In this document: piece by piece, positions 57,428-64,000 of the stretch
How positions within the stretch are numbered: position 1 is the first letter of the stretch
How the letters are laid out: the number at the start of each line of letters is the position of its first letter
From: an uncultured SAR116 cluster alpha proteobacterium
Lineage (GTDB): Bacteria; Pseudomonadota; Alphaproteobacteria; Puniceispirillales; Marisalimonadaceae
Direction of reading: 5' to 3'
Length of the DNA stretch: 64,000 nucleotides
NCBI GenBank assembly: GCA_902622875.1
Contig: CACNRW010000001.1
Coordinates: forward strand, 1 to 64,000
Position numbers and translations under genes: made by a program
The notes under the pieces: model-generated
What the model was told of the DNA's origin: nothing
Seen by the model: only the letters and a program-made list of their open reading frames with translations
Database searches by the model: none

Positions 57428-58948
57428 ATGGAAGTAAAATCCATACCTAGACTAGAATTAATACAAGTTGCTGAGGCTGTTTCAAGAGAGAAGTCTATCG
57501 AAAAGGAAGAAGTTATTCTTGCTATGGAAGAAGCTATTCAAAAAGCAGCACGATCAAAATATGGGTTAGAGAGAGATATTCGAGCAAACATAGATAGAAA
57601 AAATGGATCAATTGATATTGCTCAGTTTACTGAAGTAGTTGAAAATATTGAAAATGAATTAACCCAAATGACACTTGAAGAGTCCCAAAGAAAAAAGCTT
57701 AATCTTACTATTGGAGATTTTTATAAACAGTCCCTTCCACCTATTGATTTTGGACGTATTGCTGCTCAGACTGCAAAACAAGTAATTTCTCAGAAAGTTC
57801 GAGAGGCCGAACGTCAGAGACAATATCATGAATATAAAGATCGTGTTGGAGAGATTGTCGTTGGTACGATAAAGAGAGTTGAAAATCACTCAATTACCAT
57901 TGATCTTGGAAGAGCCGAAGCAATAATAAAAAAAGATCAGATGATACCTCGAGAGCAACTCAAGCCTGGAGAAAGATTAAGGTGCTTTATAGTTGAGGTG
58001 ACCGAAGAAACAAAGGGTCCTCAAATTTTTTTATCAAGAGCGTCTAACCAGTTTTTAGCTGCTCTGTTTACTCAAGAGGTGCCCGAAATTTACGATGGAA
58101 TAATAGAAATAAAAGGCGTAGCTAGGGAACCTGGAAGTAGAGCTAAAATATCGGCATTCTCTAATGATCCTAGTATTGATCCAGTTGGAGCTTGCGTTGG
58201 GATGAGAGGTTCTAGGGTACAAGCTGTTGTAAACGAACTTCAAGGAGAAAAAATTGAAATCATTCCATGGTCAGATGACCCTGTATCATTCGTTATTAAT
58301 GCGTTAGCACCAGCTGTGCCCTCAAAAGTTGTAATGGATGAAGATGCAGGTAGAATGGAGGTGGTTGTTCCTGACGATCAATTATCTTTAGCAATAGGTA
58401 GAAGAGGTCAAAATGTAAGATTAGCCTCTCAGTTAACTAATTGGTTTGTAGACATATTAACTGAGGCAGAAGAAACAGAAAAAAGACAAGAAGAATTCAA
58501 TGAAAGAAATAAAATTTTTATTGAAGCTTTAGATATTGACGAAGTCATAGCTCATTTAATGGTCAGTGAAGGTTTTACATCAGTAAATGATATTGCAGAT
58601 GCGTCAATAGAAGAATTGGTTTCTATTGAAGGGTTTGACGAAGAGATCGCTAAAGAATTAAGCCAAAGAGCTAAAAACTTTGTTATAATTGAAACTGAGC
58701 GTGTTGAGAACTCACTAAAAAAACTTAAGATAAGTGAAGATTTATATAATTTCGAAGAACTCAGTAAACCAAGCCTTCTCAAACTAGTTGAGAATAATAT
58801 TAAAACTTTGGACGACCTTGCTGAATTAGATAGTGAAGAATTATTTGATATTTTAGGTACAAATGTTTTTATAAACAAAGATGATGCAGGCTCTGTAATT
58901 ATGAAAGCAAGAGAACATTGGTTTTCTGAAGAAAATATTGAAAAATAA
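57428..58948 (+). CDS. nusA: Transcription termination/antitermination factor NusA
   Basis: RNA polymerase-associated factor acting in pausing, termination and antitermination. N-terminal NusA domain, S1 domain (VGEIVVGTIKRVENHSITIDLGRAEAII, near residue 140), two KH domains (GACVGMRGSRVQAVVNELQGEKIEII and LSLAIGRRGQNVRLASQLTNW) and a C-terminal acidic repeat region with helix-hairpin-helix character (about 365-500). 506 residues. Shine-Dalgarno AAGGA upstream. The small ylxR gene usual between nusA and infB is absent. Confidence 0.98.
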   Translation: MEVKSIPRLELIQVAEAVSREKSIEKEEVILAMEEAIQKAARSKYGLERDIRANIDRKNGSIDIAQFTEVVENIENELTQMTLEESQRKKLNLTIGDFYKQSLPPIDFGRIAAQTAKQVISQKVREAERQRQYHEYKDRVGEIVVGTIKRVENHSITIDLGRAEAIIKKDQMIPREQLKPGERLRCFIVEVTEETKGPQIFLSRASNQFLAALFTQEVPEIYDGIIEIKGVAREPGSRAKISAFSNDPSIDPVGACVGMRGSRVQAVVNELQGEKIEIIPWSDDPVSFVINALAPAVPSKVVMDEDAGRMEVVVPDDQLSLAIGRRGQNVRLASQLTNWFVDILTEAEETEKRQEEFNERNKIFIEALDIDEVIAHLMVSEGFTSVNDIADASIEELVSIEGFDEEIAKELSQRAKNFVIIETERVENSLKKLKISEDLYNFEELSKPSLLKLVENNIKTLDDLAELDSEELFDILGTNVFINKDDAGSVIMKAREHWFSEENIEK

Positions 58949-58972
58949 CCTTTAGTTTAAGGAATTGAAGCC

Positions 58973-61549
58973 ATGGAAGAAAATAAAAACGGTGAAAGAA
59001 AAAAGTTAAGTCTTGGCTCAGGTGGAAAATTAACATTAAAAAATTCTATTTCATCATCTAAATCTTCAAATAGCATTACTACAAACTCCAGAGGTACAAG
59101 AGGTACAGTTCAAGTTGAAGTTAAAAGAACAAAAAGACCATCGAACAGACTAAATATTGATCAAAAGATTATCGAAAGACCTAACAATGAAAATAGTTCG
59201 GGCTTGAGTGCTAAAGAAATTCAATCCAGAAGTAGGATGTTACAAGAAGGTTTAGCAAAGACCGCAGCAAAAGCTGATACAATTGCTGCCGAAAAGGTTG
59301 AAAAAGCCAAATTCGAAGAAGCTCGGATCGCTGCTAATGCATTGGAAGCAACGGAAGCGGCTTCATCTCTCGCACCAAAAGATAAGATACTAGCTAGAAG
59401 AAAATCAGAAACTGAAGAAATACTTGAAATTAAAAAAATTGAAGAAGAACAAAAACAAGTACAAATTGATGCTAAAAAAGCAGAAGAAGCTGCTTTACAA
59501 GCAGAAAAGGATAGGCAAAAGCTATCTGATACTGAAATGATGCCGAATAACAAATTGTGGATAGTTAATAAAACTCAAGAAAAAGAAGTATATAGAGAAA
59601 ATACTAAGAAAACATCATTTAACAGGGGATTTCAAGAGAAAAGACAAGGAAAAATGACAATTGCTCGGGCATTAGATTCAGACAATGTTAGAGTTAGATC
59701 CTTAGCGTCAATTAAAAGAAGACGAGAAAAGGCAAGAATGCAAGCAGATCAAACACCTGCTGTAAAACAGTTTAGAGAAGTTACAATACCTGATACAATT
59801 ACAGTATCAGAATTAGCTAATAGAATGACCGAAAAAACAGCAGATGTTGTTAGAGAGTTAATGAAAAATGGTATCATGGCTACAGCCACTGAAGTCATAG
59901 ATTCTGAAACAGCTGAACTAATCACAACTGAATTTGGTCATAAACCAAAAAGAATCTCAGAATCTGATGTAGAATTAGAACTCATACTCGAAGAAACCAA
60001 TCCAGAAAAACTTACTACTAGACCACCTATTGTAACAATAATGGGTCATGTAGATCATGGTAAAACCTCTTTATTAGATGCCTTAAGAGAAAGCAAGGTT
60101 GCTGATGGTGAAGCAGGAGGAATAACTCAACATATAGGCGCATACCAAATAACAACAAAATCTGGCTCTCTAATTTCATTTATAGATACGCCAGGTCATG
60201 AAGCATTTTCTGAAATGAGAGCAAGAGGAGCTAATGTTACGGACATTGTTATACTAGTAGTTGCGGCAGATGATGGAATTAAACCACAAACGATTGAAGC
60301 AATTAAACATGCAAAAGCAGCCTCATGTCCAATAATAGTAGCTGTTAATAAATGTGACAAGGCCGATGCAAATCCACAAAAAGTTAGAACTGAATTATTG
60401 CAGCATGACCTTATACCTGAAGAAATGGGTGGTGAAATACAATGTATTGATGTTTCTGCAACAAATAAACAAGGACTAGATAATCTTCTTGAAGCACTTG
60501 AACTACAGGCAGACTTAATGGAGTTAAAGAGTGATGCTACAATAAATGCTAACGGTGTTGTAGTAGAGTCTAAGGTAGAGAGGGGTAAAGGTTCTGTAAT
60601 AACTTTACTCGTAAAATCAGGCACATTGAAAGTTGGAGACATTATAGTAGTAGGTAGTGAGTCAGGTAAAGTTCGAGCCTTACTAAATGATTTAGGGAAA
60701 AGAATAAATCAAGCCGGTCCATCTATGCCAGTTGAAGTTCTTGGTTTGTCAGGTACGCCTGATGCTGGTGATTTAGCTCATGTAGTAGAATCAGAATCTA
60801 GAGCTAGAGAAATTGCTGAATATCGATCCAGAAAATCAAAACAAAAAGAGGCAACCTCATCAAAAAGAGGTTCTGTTGAACAAATGTTAGCGAATATACA
60901 AACTGGTGAATCATCCGAATTACCTGTAATTATTAAAACTGATGTTCATGGATCTTTAGAAGCTATTAAAGTTGCTTTAGATAAATTAGGTAATTCATTA
61001 GTAAAAATAAGAGTTTTATCTGGAGCAGTAGGTGCCATAAGTGAATCAGATATAACTTTAGCCTCTGCTTCTTCAGCACTTGTATTTGCCTTTAATGTTA
61101 GGGCTATTCCTCAAGCAAGAGAACTTTCTAGAAGAGATAATATCGAGATAAGGTATCATTCAATAATTTACGAACTTATTGAGGATGCAAAATTAGCACT
61201 GACAGGTATGCTAGATCCTGATTTGCAAGAAAACTTTATTGGATATGCTGAAATTAGAAAAGTATTCTCAGTATCTAAAATTGGTAAAATTGCTGGTTGT
61301 TTTGTTAATGAAGGAACTGTAAAAAAAGGTTGTAGTTTCAGATTGCTTAGAGATAACAAAGTTGTTCATCAAGGTATGCTTAAAACCTTGAGAAGATTTA
61401 AAGATGAAGTTAAAGAAGTTCGAGAGGGGACAGAATGTGGAATGGGATTTGAAAATTATAATGACATTCAAGAGGGTGATATAATGGAATGTTTTGAAGT
61501 AAAAGAAGTTGCTCGCAGTTTGGACTCAATCGATAAAAAATTCGGATAG
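58973..61549 (+). CDS. infB: Translation initiation factor IF-2
   Basis: GTPase that brings fMet-tRNA to the 30S subunit. A long charged N-terminal region (1-260) contains Ala/Lys/Glu-rich coiled segments, then the IF2_N module (ITVSELANRMTEKTADVVRELMKNGIMA), G domain with GHVDHGKTSLLD near residue 360 and IDTPGHEAFSEMRARG, and the C-terminal fMet-tRNA-binding domains. 858 residues. AAGGA precedes the ATG by 9-10 nt. Confidence 0.98.
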   Translation: MEENKNGERKKLSLGSGGKLTLKNSISSSKSSNSITTNSRGTRGTVQVEVKRTKRPSNRLNIDQKIIERPNNENSSGLSAKEIQSRSRMLQEGLAKTAAKADTIAAEKVEKAKFEEARIAANALEATEAASSLAPKDKILARRKSETEEILEIKKIEEEQKQVQIDAKKAEEAALQAEKDRQKLSDTEMMPNNKLWIVNKTQEKEVYRENTKKTSFNRGFQEKRQGKMTIARALDSDNVRVRSLASIKRRREKARMQADQTPAVKQFREVTIPDTITVSELANRMTEKTADVVRELMKNGIMATATEVIDSETAELITTEFGHKPKRISESDVELELILEETNPEKLTTRPPIVTIMGHVDHGKTSLLDALRESKVADGEAGGITQHIGAYQITTKSGSLISFIDTPGHEAFSEMRARGANVTDIVILVVAADDGIKPQTIEAIKHAKAASCPIIVAVNKCDKADANPQKVRTELLQHDLIPEEMGGEIQCIDVSATNKQGLDNLLEALELQADLMELKSDATINANGVVVESKVERGKGSVITLLVKSGTLKVGDIIVVGSESGKVRALLNDLGKRINQAGPSMPVEVLGLSGTPDAGDLAHVVESESRAREIAEYRSRKSKQKEATSSKRGSVEQMLANIQTGESSELPVIIKTDVHGSLEAIKVALDKLGNSLVKIRVLSGAVGAISESDITLASASSALVFAFNVRAIPQARELSRRDNIEIRYHSIIYELIEDAKLALTGMLDPDLQENFIGYAEIRKVFSVSKIGKIAGCFVNEGTVKKGCSFRLLRDNKVVHQGMLKTLRRFKDEVKEVREGTECGMGFENYNDIQEGDIMECFEVKEVARSLDSIDKKFG

Positions 61550-61557
61550 TCACCTTC

Positions 61558-61956
61558 ATGATTAAAAAGTTTGATTATAAAACAAAAAGAAAATCTAAAA
61601 ATAATTCAACAAAATCACAAAGGCAACTTAGAGTTGGAGAGGAACTAAGACATTTAATTTCTAATGTTTTGCTTAGACAAACTTTTTATGATCATATTAT
61701 TGAAAATAATACTATAACAATTACTGAAGTCAGCGTAAGCCCTGATTTGAAAAATGCTTGTGTGTACATAATGCCTTTGGGGGGTAAAAATAAAACTGAT
61801 GTATTAGACAGTCTTAGCAAAGCAAATGGACGCATAAAAAAATTAATTTCAAGCAACATTAATCTAAGGCAAATACCAAAACTTCGATTTAGAATTGACG
61901 AAACTTTTGAATATGCAAGAAATATAGAAAATATTTTACAAAAGATTAAAAAGTAA
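61558..61956 (+). CDS. rbfA: Ribosome-binding factor A
   Basis: Small KH-fold protein that binds 30S precursors and helps process the 16S 5' end. Features QLRVGEELRHLISNVLLR at the N-terminus, ITEVSVSPDLKNACVYIMPLGG in the core and the C-terminal RQIPKLRFRIDETFEY. 132 residues, complete, between infB and truB as in nearly all bacteria. Confidence 0.96.
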   Translation: MIKKFDYKTKRKSKNNSTKSQRQLRVGEELRHLISNVLLRQTFYDHIIENNTITITEVSVSPDLKNACVYIMPLGGKNKTDVLDSLSKANGRIKKLISSNINLRQIPKLRFRIDETFEYARNIENILQKIKK

Positions 61957-61976
61957 AATTAATTTTAATAATTAGG

Positions 61977-62942
61977 TTGGTAATTATCAGTTATTTTAAT
62001 GGTTGGATAATACTCGATAAGCAGAGTGGAATAACATCTCGTCAAGCAGTAACCAAAATTTCCAAAATATTGAATATAAAAAAAATTGGACATGGAGGCA
62101 CGCTTGATCCAATGGCAACTGGAGTTTTACCTATAGCAGTTGGTGAAGCAACAAAATGTATTTCTTTTATTCAGAATAAAAGTAAAAAATATTCCTTTGT
62201 TATTAAATGGGGTCAAAAAACAGATACAGATGACTCAGAAGGAAAAATTTTAGAAAATTCAAATGTAAGACCAACTAAAAATCAGATATTTAAAATAATA
62301 AAGTCTTTTAGTGGTATAATATATCAAAAACCTCCTGTTTATTCAGCAATTAAAATAAATGGTGATCGTTCATATAATTTAGCTAGAAACAATATATTTG
62401 TTGAACATCAACCAAGACAAGTAGAAATACATCAGTGCATATTAAAAAAAATCATTAATTCTGATTTAGCCGAATTTGAAGTTATCTGTGGTAAAGGAAC
62501 ATATGTTAGGTCATTGGCTAGAGATATTGCTGAAAAACTTAATACAAAAGGACACTTAATATCGCTTAGAAGACACAGTGTAGGGGATTTTGGAGAAAAA
62601 GATACGATTTTTATAGATTTTTTCAAAGAAATAATACATAGTCCATCAATTTTAAAAAAAATGTTACCAATTGAAGCTGCGCTAGACGACATCCCGGCGT
62701 TAGCTTTAAATGAAATTGAGGCGAGGAAGTTAAAGCTAGGTCAAAAAATTCAATTTAATTCTTTAGAATTTAAAAATAAATTTCTTATTAAACACCCAAA
62801 TTTTCAAGAATTCGAAAAAATCTGCGCTATTAGAAATAATAATCTTATAGCCCTTGTTAAAATTGAGACTGACTTAGTTAAGCCGAAGCGCATAATTAAT
62901 ATAAAAATAGAAGGGAAATATGATGTCGATAGAAAAGAATAA
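61977..62942 (+). CDS. truB: tRNA pseudouridine-55 synthase TruB
   Basis: Makes pseudouridine 55 in the T-loop of tRNA. N-terminal [17 protein letters not shown]; catalytic aspartate in [14 protein letters not shown] (Asp44 in this numbering); later motifs [17 protein letters not shown] and [14 protein letters not shown]. The start is listed as TTG (61977) because no ATG or GTG precedes the conserved region, but the AGG at 61974-61976 is too close to serve it, so the true start may be a non-canonical codon nearby. Ends 20 nt inside rpsO. Confidence 0.95.
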   Translation: MVIISYFNGWIILDKQSGITSRQAVTKISKILNIKKIGHGGTLDPMATGVLPIAVGEATKCISFIQNKSKKYSFVIKWGQKTDTDDSEGKILENSNVRPTKNQIFKIIKSFSGIIYQKPPVYSAIKINGDRSYNLARNNIFVEHQPRQVEIHQCILKKIINSDLAEFEVICGKGTYVRSLARDIAEKLNTKGHLISLRRHSVGDFGEKDTIFIDFFKEIIHSPSILKKMLPIEAALDDIPALALNEIEARKLKLGQKIQFNSLEFKNKFLIKHPNFQEFEKICAIRNNNLIALVKIETDLVKPKRIINIKIEGKYDVDRKE

Positions 62943-63192
62943 AACAATTGAATTAATTAAAAACTTTGGAAATGGCGAAACTGATTCTGGTTCAGCTGAT
63001 GTTCAAGTAGCTATTTTGACTGAAAGAATTAAAAATCTAACTGAACACCTTAAAAATCATAAAAAGGATTTTGGTTCACGACGTGGACTATTAAGTATGG
63101 TCGGTCAAAGAAGAAATTTATTAAAATATATTAAAAATAAAAATCAAGATCGTTATCTAAATCTAATTAAAAAATTAGGTTTAAGAAGATAA
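62923..63192 (+). CDS. rpsO: 30S ribosomal protein S15
   Basis: Primary 16S rRNA-binding protein of the platform. Compact all-helical protein with [23 protein letters not shown], the [32 protein letters not shown] signature and the basic C-terminus. An ATG at 62920 is in frame, but the second ATG (62923) gives the standard 89 residues and lies 6 nt after AAGGGA. Overlaps the truB end by 20 nt. Upstream of pnp, an almost universal pair. Confidence 0.98.
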   Translation: MSIEKNKTIELIKNFGNGETDSGSADVQVAILTERIKNLTEHLKNHKKDFGSRRGLLSMVGQRRNLLKYIKNKNQDRYLNLIKKLGLRR

Positions 63193-63267
63193 ATTCAAAA
63201 AACTATGTAGTTATGTTTCAGAACATTTAAAGTGTAAGAGTTAAAGAAGTAGGTAGAGGTTATTATT

Positions 63268-64000
63268 ATGTTTGAAGTTTATAGAAAAGAAGTCATGTGG
63301 GGTGGTAAATTATTAACATTCGAAACTGGAAAGATTGCCCGCCAAGCAGATGGAGCAGTTATTGTGACTTATGGCGGTACTACTGTATTATGTACAGCGG
63401 TTGGTGCTTCGAGTGCCAAGCCTGGAGTGGATTTTTTTCCTCTTACCGTTAATTACCAAGAAAAGACATTTGCTGCTGGTAGAATACCAGGTGGTTTTTT
63501 TAAAAGGGAAGGAAGACCTTCAGAAAAAGAAACATTAGTTTCAAGATTAATAGACAGACCAATTAGACCGTTATTTCATAAAAACTATAAAAATGAAACT
63601 CAAGTTATTGCTACAGTACTTTCTCACGATATGGAAAATGATCCCGATATAGTAGCCATCTTAGGCGCGTCTGCTGCTTTAACAATTTCAGGATTGCCAT
63701 TTATGGGACCGATAGGTGCCTGCCGAGTCGGTTGGGATGGAAATAATTATATTTTGAATCCGACAATAGATCAGATGAAAGATGCAGATCTAGACTTGGT
63801 TATTGCCGGTACCACAGATGGAGTTTTAATGGTTGAATCAGAAGCATCTGAGCTATCTGAAGAAATAATGTTAGGAGCAGTCGATTACGGTCACAACGAG
63901 ATCGAACATGTAATAAAAGCTATAATAGACTTAGCCGAAGTTGCAGCCAAAGAACCAAGGCCTTTACCAGACGAACCAAAAGAAAAAGAAGATTATTTAA
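63268..64000 (+). CDS. pnp: Polyribonucleotide nucleotidyltransferase (partial)
   Basis: 5' third of the gene, open to the window end (about 244 codons). The first RNase PH-like domain is clear: [36 protein letters not shown] at the N-terminus, then [42 protein letters not shown], the PNPase signature. It degrades mRNA phosphorolytically as the core of the degradosome. Shine-Dalgarno AGAGG (63255-63259) lies 8 nt before the ATG at 63268. The 75-bp gap after rpsO holds only weak 5-bp hairpins. Confidence 0.97.
   Translation, partial: MFEVYRKEVMWGGKLLTFETGKIARQADGAVIVTYGGTTVLCTAVGASSAKPGVDFFPLTVNYQEKTFAAGRIPGGFFKREGRPSEKETLVSRLIDRPIRPLFHKNYKNETQVIATVLSHDMENDPDIVAILGASAALTISGLPFMGPIGACRVGWDGNNYILNPTIDQMKDADLDLVIAGTTDGVLMVESEASELSEEIMLGAVDYGHNEIEHVIKAIIDLAEVAAKEPRPLPDEPKEKEDYL

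Noticed and set aside
60196-60642. Open frame of 148 codons opposite infB
   Set aside because: Shadow of the IF-2 G domain with no independent support.
1-64000. Transposons, prophage, toxin-antitoxin or defence genes, tRNA or rRNA genes
   Set aside because: Every gene of useful size matches a core family or an envelope protein in conserved order; no transposase, integrase, terminal repeats, tRNA cloverleaf or rRNA segment was found by eye. A tRNA scan and IS search would settle this.

Overview
The window looks like an ordinary, very gene-dense stretch of core chromosome from an AT-rich (roughly 30 % G+C by eye) alphaproteobacterium. The evidence is gene order. DUF3576-leuS-lptE-holA-parB-parA-rsmG-mnmG-mnmE-rho-hemJ-hemE-[origin]-coaE-dnaQ-secB-timA is the classic alphaproteobacterial origin neighbourhood, and nfuA-tsaB-rimI-olsBA-miaB-phoH-ybeY-corC-lnt-metK-trmB-rimP-nusA-infB-rbfA-truB-rpsO-pnp is also typical of the class. 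Low GC, many overlapping genes, no gap above 300 bp and several genes missing from otherwise conserved strings suggest a streamlined lineage such as the pelagic SAR11, HIMB59 or AEGEAN-169 types. The sequence alone does not let me choose between them.

Layout. 1-4679: tail of an upstream transcript (terminator), then DUF3576 lipoprotein, leuS, lptE and holA on +. 4669-12946: a minus-strand block hemE-hemJ-rho-mnmE-mnmG-rsmG-parA-parB with two perfect 16-bp parS sites (6913-6928 and 10168-10183). 12947-13223: the longest gap in the window (277 bp), very AT-rich with DnaA-box-like 9-mers, the probable chromosomal origin; gene direction flips here. 13224-20251: coaE-dnaQ, secB (opposite), timA-smr-hisB-hisH-GNAT-hisA-hisF-hisE-hinT. 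20246-26835: gshB, a BON lipoprotein and rsmI, divergent from an LppC/LpoA-type lipoprotein, then hemW-rdgB-rph. 26990-31635: grpE-dnaK-dnaJ-dapB with heat-shock-type promoter candidates. 31649-35566: a repeat-bearing lipoprotein, a PfkB kinase and maeB. 35708-45499: mutS-glnD-murJ-trpS-nfuA and a Bax-like glucosaminidase, facing a polysaccharide deacetylase-like gene. 46630-64000: tsaB-rimI-olsB-olsA-miaB-phoH-ybeY-corC-lnt-metK-trmB, a promoter/terminator junction, then the rimP-nusA-infB-rbfA-truB-rpsO-pnp translation and RNA-decay operon, with pnp cut by the window end.

How the parts fit: the left third handles chromosome replication and segregation (oriC, parABS, holA, dnaQ) plus tRNA modification; the middle handles histidine synthesis, glutathione, envelope lipoproteins, nucleotide clean-up and protein folding; the right handles DNA repair, nitrogen sensing, cell-wall and membrane lipids, and translation. 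I see no mobile element, CRISPR array, prophage, rRNA or tRNA gene, and no convincing new multi-gene system. The notable points are the oriC/parS architecture, tail-to-tail gene overlaps at nearly every convergent pair, TTGA start/stop junctions, in-frame repeats in two lipoproteins, a deacetylase lacking a canonical metal ligand, and several missing neighbours.
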